Notes: generated from the letters alone by a model not told the origin. Shown: positions 35,578 to 44,671, counted from the first letter of the stretch. The stretch: DNA of 64,000 nt from CAZIQY01 sp964541605 (GCA_964541605.1 CAZIQY010000001.1:1-64000), one strand, 5' to 3'. Translations and numbers: made by a program.

Positions 35578-35755
35578 TCCCTTTTATTCTATGCTCCCGC
35601 AGTTTTTTTGAAAGGTTTCCTGAAATGACGGTTACTTCCGAAAAAAAGAGGCCTGATTGTCTGATGGACCTGTTGCGCCTCGCCCTTCTTTTGCCGGGGT
35701 CAGACCTGGCGCCCGTCGTTTTTAGGAAGGGATAGAACGATAAAAATATCATCCT

Positions 35756-35789
35756 AAAGGCCATGGGTGGAAAAACCATGGCCTTTTTT
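35756..35789 (+). terminator. Terminator-like hairpin between hflX and porG
   Basis: AAAGGCCATGG pairs perfectly with CCATGGCCTTT around a 9-nt loop and is followed by a T-run. It lies about 180 bp after hflX and ends only 30 bp before the porG ATG, so it either ends the hflX transcript or acts as an attenuator in a por leader. Confidence 0.8.
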
Positions 35790-35818
35790 CATTTTTGTCA
35801 TGTGGTGAGGAAGACAGT

Positions 35819-36382
35819 ATGTATGAAGTCATCTGGCATGGAAGGGGCGGTCAGGGCGTTGTCGTTGCAGCGCAAATCCTGGCCGAATCCGCTTATTTTC
35901 AAGGGTTCAAGGGGGTAACCTCCGTGCCGACCTTCGGCCCGGAAAGAAGAGGGGCGCCGCTGACGGCCTCCACAAGGATATCTTCCGAACCGATACGTAT
36001 GTTTTCACAGATCGAGCAGGCAGATGTGGCCGTGGTTCTCGATCCTTCCCTGCTGAAAACCGTCAATATCATCGGAACCCTGAAGAAAGACGGTCTGATG
36101 ATCATCAACACCCCGATGCCTGTGAATCAGGTCGATATCAGCGGCTGCCGCAACATTGCCACGGTAGATGCCGCGGGGATCGCGTTGAGATACCATCTCA
36201 TGAAGGAAGGGGCGCCCATTGTCAATACACCGCTTCTGGGAGCCTTTTCCAGGGCATCGGGCCTTGTTTCCCTTGAATTCATTGAAAAGGGATTGAAGCA
36301 CAAGCTGTCCGGAGGTGTGGCTGAAACCAACATTCTGGCCCTGCGGGCCGCCTTTGAAGAGACCATGATCAAGGGAAAATAG
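35819..36382 (+). CDS. porG: 2-oxoacid:ferredoxin oxidoreductase (pyruvate type), gamma subunit
   Basis: A 187-aa gamma subunit with the family start WHGRGGQGVVVAAQILAESA and FGPERRGAPL. With delta, alpha and beta it forms the four-subunit enzyme oxidising pyruvate to acetyl-CoA and CO2 with ferredoxin. The ATG at 35819 follows GAGGAAG. The last codons GGA AAA TAG lie within the first copy of a REP-like repeat, so the repeat supplies the stop codon. Pyruvate is the likeliest substrate given the pathway, though related enzymes use other 2-oxoacids. Confidence 0.92.
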   Translation: MYEVIWHGRGGQGVVVAAQILAESAYFQGFKGVTSVPTFGPERRGAPLTASTRISSEPIRMFSQIEQADVAVVLDPSLLKTVNIIGTLKKDGLMIINTPMPVNQVDISGCRNIATVDAAGIALRYHLMKEGAPIVNTPLLGAFSRASGLVSLEFIEKGLKHKLSGGVAETNILALRAAFEETMIKGK

Positions 36383-36469
36383 GGGGACAGGGAAAATAGG
36401 GGGACAGCGCCCTATTTTCCTGTTTTCAATGAGGATAAGCGAAATTAATAGGGCGCTGTCCCCCTATTT
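36373..36469. repeat. REP/BIME-like inverted repeat pair between porG and porD
   Basis: A 23-bp unit of the form AATAGGG(G)GACAGC(G)CCCTATT at 36394-36416 recurs as a perfect inverted copy at 36447-36469. Each arm is itself an imperfect palindrome. An extra direct copy of the left part (GGGAAAATAGGGGGACAG) starts at 36373 and overlaps the porG stop. The pattern is like REP pairs mobilised by Y1-type (RAYT) transposases; no such transposase is in the window. Confidence 0.85.
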
Positions 36470-36483
36470 AGAGGATATGTGAA

Positions 36484-36777
36484 ATGGAAAAAAAAGACGA
36501 CAATATTTCCGCCATGTGCGGTCCCGCCATCGGCGAGGCGGGGAAAACAGGCGATTGGCGGGACATGAAACCGGTTCACGATCCTTCGAAATGCATCCCC
36601 TCCATCAAAAAGAAGGCGGCCTGTTTTCTCTGCTGGCTCTACTGCCCGGAAGGCGTGATCAAGGCGACGATCCCCATAGAGATCGATTTTGAATACTGCA
36701 AGGGGTGCGGCGTCTGCGCAGAGGAATGTCCCGCCAAAGCGATTACCATGGTGCAGGAGGGGGAGAAAAATGGCTGA
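36484..36777 (+). CDS. porD: Pyruvate:ferredoxin oxidoreductase delta subunit (2x[4Fe-4S])
   Basis: A 97-aa ferredoxin-like subunit. The first cluster motif is spread (CIPSIKKKAACFLCWLYCPEG) and the second is regular (CKGCGVCAEECP). An N-terminal extension of about 35 residues precedes the first cysteine. It relays electrons from the TPP site of PorB to ferredoxin. It ends in an 8-bp overlap with porA, implying translational coupling. Confidence 0.93.
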   Translation: MEKKDDNISAMCGPAIGEAGKTGDWRDMKPVHDPSKCIPSIKKKAACFLCWLYCPEGVIKATIPIEIDFEYCKGCGVCAEECPAKAITMVQEGEKNG

Positions 36778-37978
36778 TGTCCAGATCATGACCGGCAATT
36801 CGGCAGCGGCCATCGCGGTAAAACTCAGTCATGTCCAGGTTGTTGCCGCCTATCCCATTACCCCTTCGACCTCCATTCCGGAGACTCTCTCACAATATAT
36901 CGAATCGGGCGAACTCAAGGCCGAGTTCATCCGGGTGGAAAGCGAACATTCGGCGCTGACCGTTTGCATTTCCGCATCCACGGTGGGTGCGAGGGTTTTC
37001 ACCGCCACCAGTTCGCACGGGCTCCTCTACATGCATGAACAGCTCCACTGGGCGGCCGGTTCCAGGTTGCCGATTGTCCTGTGTTGCGCCAACCGCGGCG
37101 TCGGCGCTCCCTGGTCCATTTTCAACGACCAGCAGGACTCCATTGCCCAGAGGGACACGGGCTGGATTCAGATATACTGCCGGAACAACCAGGAGATCAT
37201 CGATACGGTCATTCAGGCCTACCGGATCGCCGAGGAAGTCTATATCCCCGTGATGGTCTGCTATGACGGCTTTGTCCTGTCCCATACCATGATGCCTGTC
37301 GAGATTCCCGACGCCGACATGGTCAGTGATTTTTTACCCCCCTACAAACCCCACACGATTGTCTCTCCGGAAAATCCGAAAAATATCAACCCGGTTATCT
37401 TCCCCTGGCGAAGACTCAACGCCGAAGGCGTCCTCTGCGACGGCTATATGGAGATGCGTTACAAGCTGCAGAAGGCGCTTGACGATGCGCGGGATGTAAT
37501 TATTTCCACAAGCCGGACCTATGCGGACGTTTTTGGCCGGGACCACGGCGGCATGCTCTGGACGTACAAAACGGAGGACGCCGAAATCATTCTGGCGGGA
37601 ATCGGGTCCGTGGCATCGGAAGCCACAGTGGCGGCGGATACCCTGAGAGATGAGGGGATCAGAGCAGGCGTGGTCGGCATCCGGGTCTTCAGGCCCTTTC
37701 CCAAGGAAGAAGTCAAAGAGGTTTTTAAACAAGCCAACGCCATCCTGGTTTTTGAAAAGGACATCAGTTACGGATATGAAGGGGCGCTCTGTGCGGATAT
37801 CAAGGCCGCTTTCTACGGGACCGGCATCAAAGCGCCGGTTCACAACTATATCGCCGGCCTGGGAGGAAGGGACGTGAAGGCAAGAGAAATCGCCGAGGCA
37901 ACCCGCGCTTCCCTTGACGAGATTGCGTCGGGGCATACAGAACCGAAAACGATATGGCTTAATTGCCACACGGGGTAA
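36770..37978 (+). CDS. porA: Pyruvate:ferredoxin oxidoreductase alpha subunit
   Basis: A 402-aa alpha chain with the pyrimidine-binding PFOR domain I (AAYPITPSTSIPETL, EHSALTVCISASTVGARVFTATSSHGLLYMHE) and domain II toward the C-terminus (GSVASEATVAADTLRDEGI). The ATG at 36770 lies within the end of porD and follows GGAGGGGGAG. It pairs with PorB, which starts 6 bp after its stop. Confidence 0.95.
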   Translation: MADVQIMTGNSAAAIAVKLSHVQVVAAYPITPSTSIPETLSQYIESGELKAEFIRVESEHSALTVCISASTVGARVFTATSSHGLLYMHEQLHWAAGSRLPIVLCCANRGVGAPWSIFNDQQDSIAQRDTGWIQIYCRNNQEIIDTVIQAYRIAEEVYIPVMVCYDGFVLSHTMMPVEIPDADMVSDFLPPYKPHTIVSPENPKNINPVIFPWRRLNAEGVLCDGYMEMRYKLQKALDDARDVIISTSRTYADVFGRDHGGMLWTYKTEDAEIILAGIGSVASEATVAADTLRDEGIRAGVVGIRVFRPFPKEEVKEVFKQANAILVFEKDISYGYEGALCADIKAAFYGTGIKAPVHNYIAGLGGRDVKAREIAEATRASLDEIASGHTEPKTIWLNCHTG

Positions 37979-37984
37979 AAAAAG

Positions 37985-38884
37985 ATGCCGGAAAATCTTT
38001 ATAAAGTGAATATAAATGAATACATGCTGCCGGGAAACCGCGCCTGTCAGGGCTGCGGCCTATCGCTGGCTTACCGCTACGTTCTGAAGGCCCTTCGCGA
38101 AAATACCATCCTTACCATCCCGGCAAGCTGCCTCACTGTTCTTCACGGGTTGTATCCCATCACCTCCGTCACGATTCCCTGCATCAACTGCACCTTTGCC
38201 AGTACGGCGGCGTCCGCGTCGGGAATCGTCGCCGGCCTGAACGCCTTGAACCGGTCGGACATCACCGTGGTCGCCGTGGCGGGAGACGGCGGCACCTATG
38301 ACATCGGCATCCAGGCTTTAAGCGGGGCCGCCGAGCGGGGAACGGATTTTATTTTTGTATGCTACGATAACGAGGGCTATATGAATACGGGAACCCAGCG
38401 CTCCAGCGCCACGCCCTTGGGCGCCCTGACCACAACAACGCCGGTCCTGACCAAACAGCAACACAAGAAAGACATGATGAAGATCATGGAAGCCCATGAT
38501 CTGCCTTATCTTGCGACGACCTCCCCTTCTTACCCCGTTGACCTCTATGATAAATTTGTCAGAGCGAAGCGGATCAAGGGAACGCGCTATCTCCAGATTG
38601 CCGCCCCCTGCCCGCCGGGCTGGGTATACCCTCCGAAAGACACCGTCAAGATAGGACGGCTGGCCGTGGAAACAGGCATCGTCGTTCTTTTCGAGATCGA
38701 AAACGGGAAATTCCGCTTCACCGGCAGGAGCAAAACCATGGCGGAAAAGGGAAGCAAACTGCCCGTCATCAATTATATGGAAAGGCAGGGACGGTTCCGG
38801 AAGATGAGTATCGAGCAGCTCCGGCAGGTTCAGAGATGGGTGGACGTTCGGTGGAACGAGTACCTGAGACGGGCAGAAAACTAA
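37985..38884 (+). CDS. porB: Pyruvate:ferredoxin oxidoreductase beta subunit (TPP-binding)
   Basis: A 299-aa TPP-binding chain. The N-terminal cluster cysteines appear as CQGCG, and further cysteines lie in ASCLTVLHG and PCINCTF. The TPP/Mg motif starts GDGGTYDIGIQAL at about residue 100 and continues to DNEGYMNTG. AAPCPPGW is the conserved C-terminal segment. It is the last gene of porGDAB and its stop overlaps by 4 bp the end of the convergent waaA gene. Confidence 0.95.
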   Translation: MPENLYKVNINEYMLPGNRACQGCGLSLAYRYVLKALRENTILTIPASCLTVLHGLYPITSVTIPCINCTFASTAASASGIVAGLNALNRSDITVVAVAGDGGTYDIGIQALSGAAERGTDFIFVCYDNEGYMNTGTQRSSATPLGALTTTTPVLTKQQHKKDMMKIMEAHDLPYLATTSPSYPVDLYDKFVRAKRIKGTRYLQIAAPCPPGWVYPPKDTVKIGRLAVETGIVVLFEIENGKFRFTGRSKTMAEKGSKLPVINYMERQGRFRKMSIEQLRQVQRWVDVRWNEYLRRAEN

Positions 38885-40170
38885 AGATGTGACGAGATCA
38901 GCTTAGAGTACCTCTCCGCAGCCCCCATGTTGGCAACCACGACGCTGCGCCCTGCTTCCCCTCTTCCGGCAAGCCCTCCGGCATCGGACAGGACATTCAG
39001 GATACCTTCCAGCAGCTCTTCAGCGTTTTTCACCGTGATTCCGGCTCCGGATTTTTCAAGGAGCTCTTTTTCATCCCGGAAATCATCCATGAAGGGGCCA
39101 TAAAACATCACCTTACCCCACGCAGCCGGTTCCAGGATATTCTGCCCACCTCTGGGTACGAGAGAGCCGCCACAAAAGACAAAGCCGGCAAGACTGTACA
39201 CGGCAAAGAGTTCACCGATAACATCCACAATCACAATCCGTTCGCCGGCCCGCTTCCTGCCGTTGACAATTTCCTTCATGGTGATGGCGTCTTCAATGCC
39301 CCTGTCTCTGACCATGGCAAGTACCGCCTGGCCCCTTTCGATATGGCGGGGAATGATGACGAGCTTCATATCCGGATATGTCTTCAAAAGGCTTTCATAG
39401 ACGGCAAGAACGATCTTTTCTTCCCCTTCGTGCGTGCTTCCCGCGACAAAAACCCTGTCTCCCTGGGACATATTCAGTCTGCGGGCCATCTCCTCACGCA
39501 ATTCCGGTGACGCCTTGGCCGCGAGGCTGTCATACTTGGCATTTCCCAGAACATGAATGCGTGATTGCGGCATACCGATAACCTTCAGACGCTCCCCATC
39601 CACGTCCGAAATGACGCCGATGTCATCAATGCCGCCAAGTACGCCTTCCCAAAAGAACCGGGTGGCTGCGTATTTTTTAAAGGAGCGTGGAGAGATGCGC
39701 CCGTTCACCATCACGATCTTCACGGCATTTTCCCTGCAGATCCGGATAAAGTTGGGCCAGAGTTCGGTTTCCGTCGGAATGAAAATATCGGGTTTTATAC
39801 GGTGTATCACCTTTCTGATCACCCAGGGAATATCCAGAGGGAAGTAGATGAAGGCCGTTGCGCCGGGAACGATCCTGCGGGCCATCTCCTGACCCGTTTC
39901 CGTTCCCGTGGAAAGGACGATGCAGGCCCCCGGGTAATGCGCCCTGAGGGAAGCCACAACAGGAGCGGCCGCCGTGACCTCACCCACCGACACGGCATGG
40001 ACCCAGATCCGTGGAGCGCCCTTCATGCCTTCAAAGATGTCCGGCGACATGAACCCGAACTTTGGCCCGAGGCTCTTTCTGTACTTGCCGGTGAGGATCA
40101 TCTTGAGAAAATAATAGGGAACAGCAAACAATGCGGCGATCCCCAACAGGCAATTATAAAGGATATACAT
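38881..40170 (-). CDS. waaA: 3-deoxy-D-manno-octulosonic acid (Kdo) transferase
   Basis: A 429-aa GT30/GT-B enzyme that adds Kdo to lipid A precursor at the inner membrane, showing an LPS-bearing cell. An N-terminal membrane segment (about residues 2-24) precedes the Glycos_transf_N domain (WVHAVSVGEVTAAAPVV, TETELWPNFI, NGRISPRSFKKY). The C-terminal half has FVAGSTHEGEE and the nucleotide-sugar region FCGGSLVPRGGQNILEPAAWG. The ATG at 40170 follows AAGGGGAA and gives the usual start. No other lipopolysaccharide gene is nearby. Confidence 0.95.
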   Translation of the reverse strand: MYILYNCLLGIAALFAVPYYFLKMILTGKYRKSLGPKFGFMSPDIFEGMKGAPRIWVHAVSVGEVTAAAPVVASLRAHYPGACIVLSTGTETGQEMARRIVPGATAFIYFPLDIPWVIRKVIHRIKPDIFIPTETELWPNFIRICRENAVKIVMVNGRISPRSFKKYAATRFFWEGVLGGIDDIGVISDVDGERLKVIGMPQSRIHVLGNAKYDSLAAKASPELREEMARRLNMSQGDRVFVAGSTHEGEEKIVLAVYESLLKTYPDMKLVIIPRHIERGQAVLAMVRDRGIEDAITMKEIVNGRKRAGERIVIVDVIGELFAVYSLAGFVFCGGSLVPRGGQNILEPAAWGKVMFYGPFMDDFRDEKELLEKSGAGITVKNAEELLEGILNVLSDAGGLAGRGEAGRSVVVANMGAAERYSKLISSHL

Positions 40171-40489
40171 GGATTTCCCCTTTTTTATGGCGGGAATCAT
40201 CAGCTTTTTCCCCTTGCCTGTCAAGCATCTTTTCACCTCCCGAATCGACATATCACTCGAGTCGCCCCAACGCCGGAGGCCCCAGGCCATGAGACTGACC
40301 GGAGAGGATTGAAGACATTGACAGGACTTCCGCAATGCTGTATAAATCTTTTATATATCCGGCGAGTACCCATGTCAACCGACGTCGTGCCGGACTTGAT
40401 CCGGCATCCAGCCTTTCACACTATCGCTTCGCCGGAACGGCAAAGGGGGTTGTTTGCCGGTGCACTACACATAGAGGACAACGCATATC
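40171..40489. other. Intergenic region between divergent waaA and rpe
   Basis: About 320 bp. It should contain promoters for both genes, but I cannot identify convincing hexamers. The right part (40387-40440) is occupied by a copy of the dispersed palindromic repeat. Confidence 0.5.
40387..40440. repeat. Dispersed palindromic repeat, copy B
   Basis: GTGCCGGACTTGATCCGGCA followed by TCCAG and, after a short stretch, CTTCGCCGGAA. It matches the core of copies at 33547-33655 and 56148-56286 but is shorter. Confidence 0.65.
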
Positions 40490-41146
40490 ATGAAAAAGAT
40501 CGCCCCATCCATTCTGTCCGCCGATTTTGGCAGACTTGCCGAGGAGATCGCCGCCGTGGAAGCGGCCGGCGCCGACTGGATCCACATCGATGTCATGGAC
40601 GGCCACTTTGTACCCAACATCACCATCGGGCCGGGGGTTGTCGCGTCTCTTCGAAAAACGACGAAACTGCCGTTCGATGTCCACCTGATGATCGAGAATC
40701 CGGAGCGTTACCTTGAAGCCTTCGCTGACGCCGGAAGTGATGTGATCACCGTCCATGTGGAAGCCTCGCGTCATCTGCACAGAACCTTGACCCGGATCAA
40801 AGAACTGGGAGTCAAGGCCGGCGTTTCGCTCAACCCGGCAACACCTCTCGGCCATATCGAACCCGTCCTCAACGGTCTGGATCTTCTTCTTATCATGACC
40901 GTCAATCCCGGTTTCGGGGGCCAGAAATTCATCAGCGGTGTTCTACCCAAGATCAAAAACGCGAAGGAGATCGTTTCTTATCTATCTGCCGACGTTTTGA
41001 TCGAGGTGGACGGAGGGGTTACCCTTGACAATATCCGGTCCGTCGCCGACGCCGGCGCCGACGTCTTTGTCGCAGGCGCCGCCGTTTTCGGCAGCGGGAA
41101 CTACGCCGGAACCATCGAAGCCATGAAAGCCGCCCTTCATCAATAA
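40490..41146 (+). CDS. rpe: Ribulose-phosphate 3-epimerase
   Basis: A 218-aa TIM-barrel enzyme of the pentose phosphate pathway. Visible: [13 protein letters not shown] at the N-terminus, [17 protein letters not shown] with metal/catalytic residues, [23 protein letters not shown] and the phosphate-binding end [18 protein letters not shown] lies before the ATG. Standard length and complete. Confidence 0.97.
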   Translation: MKKIAPSILSADFGRLAEEIAAVEAAGADWIHIDVMDGHFVPNITIGPGVVASLRKTTKLPFDVHLMIENPERYLEAFADAGSDVITVHVEASRHLHRTLTRIKELGVKAGVSLNPATPLGHIEPVLNGLDLLLIMTVNPGFGGQKFISGVLPKIKNAKEIVSYLSADVLIEVDGGVTLDNIRSVADAGADVFVAGAAVFGSGNYAGTIEAMKAALHQ

Positions 41147-41202
41147 CTGCCCGCTCTCCCGACCCCACGGGGAGTGACGGCGGTAGAAAGGACTGTGGAA
41201 AC

Positions 41203-42468
41203 ATGCTGCAGGATATTTTTCTAAACCGTGAAGAAATCTCCCTGAAAGAAGAAGTTCGGAATTTCGTCAGAGCGGAAGTATCTCCCGATCTCATCAAAAA
41301 GATGGATCGCGACGAGATCACCTACCCGAGAGAGTTCGTCAAATCCCTGGGCGATCACAACCTTCTTGGGCTGAGATTCCCCGTTGCATACGGCGGCCGC
41401 GGACTGTCCTGGGCAGCGGAGATTGCGGCACTGGAAGAAATCGGCGTCCTGGGAACGGCTTTAGGCTGCGCCTTTGCCATGCCGTCCATCGTGGGGCAGG
41501 CCCTTCACAGTTTCGGGACGGAAGAGCAGAAGGAGAAATTTCTCAAACCCCTTCTTAAGGGTGATCTCGTTTCCGCAGAGGCGCTGACGGAACCGAGGGG
41601 AGGATCGGATTTCTTCGGCGCCGGCACCCGGGCGGAAATCAAGGATGATCATTTTATCGTCAAAGGACAGAAACGGTTTGTCGTGGCGGCGGACGGGGCC
41701 GATTTTTTCATCGTATACTGCAACACCAATCCTCAGGGTAAACCCCACGAGCGGATCAGCCTCATTCTGATCGAAAAGGACCGTCCCGGCGTGGAGGTCA
41801 AGTACCTTTACAAACTCATGGGCACAAGGGGCGGAGGTACGGGACGCCTGATCTTCCGCGATGTACGGGTGCCTGCATCCAATCTGATCGGCGCGATCAA
41901 CAGAGGCGCGGAAATATTCAATACCATGATGGTGCCGGAGAGACTGACTTCGGCGGGCGGTTCCCTCGGCATGGCCCGCGCCGCTTTAGAGGTTGCGGTG
42001 CGGTACAGCGATCGAAGAAAAGCATTCGGGCAGAAAATCCGCAACTTTCAGGGAGTCAGCTTCAAGGTGGCGGACGCCGTCACCCGGCTCGACGCAGCAC
42101 GGGCGCTGACCCTTGCCGCCGGCAGAAGCGACGATGCGGGCCTTCCCTCTGCAAGACGCCTGGTGAGTGAAGCGAAAAAATTCGCGACGGATGCGGCATG
42201 GGATATCTGCAATCTTGCCATGCAGATCGTCGGCGGCATCGGTTATACGAATGTCTACCCGCTGGAGCGGATGATCCGGGATACCCGACTGATTCAGATA
42301 TGGACGGGCACCAATGACATCATGAATCTCCTGATCCAGCATGAGTACTACCGGGAAGTTCTCAAAGACCCGAACCCCGGACGCATGATCGAGGGAGACG
42401 CCGAAGAGGCCGGACAGGACGACGAAAAGATCTACGAGGATGAGGAGATGTGGACAAAGGGCTGGTAA
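41203..42468 (+). CDS. Acyl-CoA dehydrogenase (catalytic base in helix G type)
   Basis: A 421-aa FAD enzyme that makes the alpha-beta double bond in an acyl-CoA and donates electrons to ETF. The three ACAD domains are clear (ALTEPRGGSDFFGA; RLIFRDVRVPASNLIG; RYSDRRKAFGQKIRNFQ; VGGIGYTNVYPLERMIRD). The usual C-terminal catalytic glutamate (YEGT) is replaced, reading IWTGTNDI with T368, whereas E246 in VPERL matches the position of the base in isovaleryl- and long-chain acyl-CoA dehydrogenases. It has an acidic C-terminal tail (EEAGQDDEKIYEDEE). Its 3' end overlaps the convergent gene by 37 bp. Substrate unknown; branched-chain or long-chain acyl-CoA is plausible. Confidence 0.92.
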   Translation: MLQDIFLNREEISLKEEVRNFVRAEVSPDLIKKMDRDEITYPREFVKSLGDHNLLGLRFPVAYGGRGLSWAAEIAALEEIGVLGTALGCAFAMPSIVGQALHSFGTEEQKEKFLKPLLKGDLVSAEALTEPRGGSDFFGAGTRAEIKDDHFIVKGQKRFVVAADGADFFIVYCNTNPQGKPHERISLILIEKDRPGVEVKYLYKLMGTRGGGTGRLIFRDVRVPASNLIGAINRGAEIFNTMMVPERLTSAGGSLGMARAALEVAVRYSDRRKAFGQKIRNFQGVSFKVADAVTRLDAARALTLAAGRSDDAGLPSARRLVSEAKKFATDAAWDICNLAMQIVGGIGYTNVYPLERMIRDTRLIQIWTGTNDIMNLLIQHEYYREVLKDPNPGRMIEGDAEEAGQDDEKIYEDEEMWTKGW

Positions 42469-43475
42469 ACCTGTCCGGCCTCGTCCACGATACGTTCGAT
42501 GAGTTCCGCAACTGTCGGTTCATCGTGAATCAGGCCCGTCACCTGCCCGACGGGAAGGAGTCCCTTATCGTTATCTCCATCTTCCGTGGCGATGCGAAAC
42601 GCCTTGAAGCCGTTGGCCATACGGGCCAGTTGCCAAGCATTTTGCCAGCCGGAGGCCAAGATTCCGAGAAACAGCTTTAAAAAGGGAAGTCGCAACTGCC
42701 GGGCGATATCCCGTGCATTCCTGAATGCTTCTATCAGATCAAGCTGTTGTCTCAACGCTCTTTCAGCCGCGTCGGTCTTCATGACCCGGCAGTAAATGCC
42801 GTCGAAACGGGTCGAGTAGAGAGTGTCGTAAACGTCTTTTTCCAGGGACAGTTTCTTGAATGTCGCATGCAGGGGGCTTTCCTTTGTCGTCATGAAGCGG
42901 GTGCCCATGGCAATCCCATGGGCGCCCAGGGCCAGCGCTGCGGCCAGCCCCCTTCCATCGGCAAATCCCCCCGCTGCAATGACGGGAATTTTCAGGACAT
43001 CTGCAAGAGACGGGATCAGAACCATTGATGTTACCGCTTCTCCGTGGGCGGCCGCTTCGTGCCCTGTGGCAATGACGGCATCCGCCCCATAATCTTCCGC
43101 CCGCTTTGCATGGCGGGCATTGGTGACCGTGGCAATGACCTTTCCGCCGTATTGATGGGCTTCCCGGACGAGCCAGTCTCCCTTCCCCAGAGCAAAATTG
43201 ATGACCGGCACCTTCTCTTCGAGGAGAACTTTAGCATTCTCGGCAGCTCCGGGCATGAGAAGGGTCGCATTGGCGCCAAAAGGCCTGTCCGTCCGAGCCC
43301 TGATCTCCTGAATGGCCTGTCTCGTCTGATCGACATCAAGAGGCCCTGTGGCCAGAATGCCCAGGCCTCCTGCGTTGGAAACGGCCGCCACCATCTGAGG
43401 GACACTGATCCAGCTCATGCCGGAAAGGACAATGGGGTGCCTGATGCCGAAAAGTTCTGTGACACGGGTCTTCAA
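42432..43475 (-). CDS. Nitronate monooxygenase / FabK-like FMN enoyl reductase family protein
   Basis: A 347-aa TIM-barrel flavoprotein of the NPD/2-nitropropane dioxygenase-like family. Seen: the FMN-site start GIRHPIVLSGMSWIS, NAGGLGILA, the conserved histidine in ATGHEAAAHG, PVIAAGGFADGRGLAAALALGAHGIAMGTRF. Related proteins act as nitronate monooxygenases, enoyl-ACP reductases or unidentified reductases. As the last gene of a beta-oxidation operon in an anaerobe, a reductive role on an unsaturated acyl thioester seems more likely than an oxygenase, but this is inference. Confidence 0.85.
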   Translation of the reverse strand: MKTRVTELFGIRHPIVLSGMSWISVPQMVAAVSNAGGLGILATGPLDVDQTRQAIQEIRARTDRPFGANATLLMPGAAENAKVLLEEKVPVINFALGKGDWLVREAHQYGGKVIATVTNARHAKRAEDYGADAVIATGHEAAAHGEAVTSMVLIPSLADVLKIPVIAAGGFADGRGLAAALALGAHGIAMGTRFMTTKESPLHATFKKLSLEKDVYDTLYSTRFDGIYCRVMKTDAAERALRQQLDLIEAFRNARDIARQLRLPFLKLFLGILASGWQNAWQLARMANGFKAFRIATEDGDNDKGLLPVGQVTGLIHDEPTVAELIERIVDEAGQVYQPFVHISSSS

Positions 43476-43528
43476 GAATGTCTCCTGTAAAAGGAAAAGG
43501 CGTTCTCAACGGCAAAACTCTTTACCCA

Positions 43529-44671
43529 TTATCGGGACTGCAGGATCCTTCCGATCGTCATGATCTCGGCCTCTTTGGTTCCCTCGTACAGTTCAAGGAT
43601 TTTCGCATCCCGGTACCACTTCTGTACGTTGTATTCATCGATATAGCCGTAGCCGCCGTGCAGCTCCACGGCATAATTGGCACAGAATACCGCCGTCTGA
43701 CCCCCGAAATATTTGGCCATGGCAGCCAGGGTATAATCGGGCCGGCCCTGATCCGCCAGCCAGGCCGATCTGTAAACGAGGCCTCGCAGGGCTTCGACTT
43801 TAATTGCCATCTCCGTGAGTTTCATCTGGGTCAGCTGGTATGCGCCCAGGGGGGCGCCGAAGGCCGTCCTCTCCTTGACATATCTGATACTGGTTTCCAG
43901 GCAGGCTTCGGCCAGCCCGAGGGCCTGGGCAGAGACCATGATTCTCGTGACGTCAAAGAAGTGCATCAATTGACGAAAGCCGTTACCCTCTTTCCCGATG
44001 AGGTTGGATTGAGGGACCCGCACGTCCTCGAAAGCGATCTCCGCCGTGTCGCTGGACCGGATACCCAGTTTTCCGTGAATCTTGTTCCGGGTAATCCCTT
44101 TTGCATCAGCGGGAACCACGATGAGACTGAAGCTGTTGTGTTTCTTTTCTTCCGGGTTGGTGATGCACTGGACAACCATGAAATCGCAGACCGTTCCGTT
44201 GGTGATGAACATCTTGCTGCCGTTGATGACATAGTCATTCCCGTCTTTCACCGCCCTTGTTTTATAACCGGCAACATCGGTGCCTGCATTGGGTTCCGTG
44301 AAGGCGCCGGCGCTCACCTGCTCGCCACGGCAGACAGGGGGCAGATACTTCTTTTTCTGTTCCTCCGTCCCGTATTGGAATATCGACTCACAACCAAAGG
44401 AGGCGGCAACGACGTTCAAACCGATTCCCATATCGATTTTGGACAGTTCCTCCGTAATGATGACATTCCCCAGAAAACCCGCGCCGGAGCCGCCATATTC
44501 CTCCGGCACCCAGGCGGCGACAAGACCGTTCTCAGCCGCTTTTATGCGGACCTCCGGTGTGTATTTCTCCTGTTCATCGCATTCATGCGATAATTTGGAA
44601 AACTCCACCTGGGCAAATTTGTATGCCATGTCCTTCAGCATTTTCAGTTCATCCGTCAGGTCAAAATCCAT
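43529..44671 (-). CDS. Acyl-CoA dehydrogenase
   Basis: A 380-aa ACAD of usual length with AFTEPNAGTDVAGYKTRA, the FAD-binding RYVKERTAFGAPLGAYQ and HGGYGYIDEYNVQKWYRDAKI, and the usual C-terminal catalytic glutamate in ELYEGTKEAE. This contrasts with the paralogue at 41203, which uses the other base position. It would feed ETF encoded at 28013-29785. It is followed by the FabK-like gene and preceded 11 bp by an acyl-CoA ligase gene. Substrate not determined. Confidence 0.94.
   Translation of the reverse strand: MDFDLTDELKMLKDMAYKFAQVEFSKLSHECDEQEKYTPEVRIKAAENGLVAAWVPEEYGGSGAGFLGNVIITEELSKIDMGIGLNVVAASFGCESIFQYGTEEQKKKYLPPVCRGEQVSAGAFTEPNAGTDVAGYKTRAVKDGNDYVINGSKMFITNGTVCDFMVVQCITNPEEKKHNSFSLIVVPADAKGITRNKIHGKLGIRSSDTAEIAFEDVRVPQSNLIGKEGNGFRQLMHFFDVTRIMVSAQALGLAEACLETSIRYVKERTAFGAPLGAYQLTQMKLTEMAIKVEALRGLVYRSAWLADQGRPDYTLAAMAKYFGGQTAVFCANYAVELHGGYGYIDEYNVQKWYRDAKILELYEGTKEAEIMTIGRILQSR

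Noticed and set aside
39565..40716. A 383-codon plus-strand open frame running through waaA into rpe
   Set aside because: It is antisense to waaA, continues through a repeat and then runs out of frame in rpe, which no real gene would do. There is no ribosome binding site.
25788..41183. Shared 14-mer GGGAGTGACGGCGG (minus at 25788-25801, plus at 41170-41183)
   Set aside because: One 14-base match between two places in 64 kb is expected by chance, and the flanks do not align.
41203..42468. Acyl-CoA dehydrogenase thought at first to be catalytically dead
   Set aside because: The missing C-terminal glutamate is compensated by E246 in VPERL, the position used by isovaleryl- and long-chain acyl-CoA dehydrogenases.
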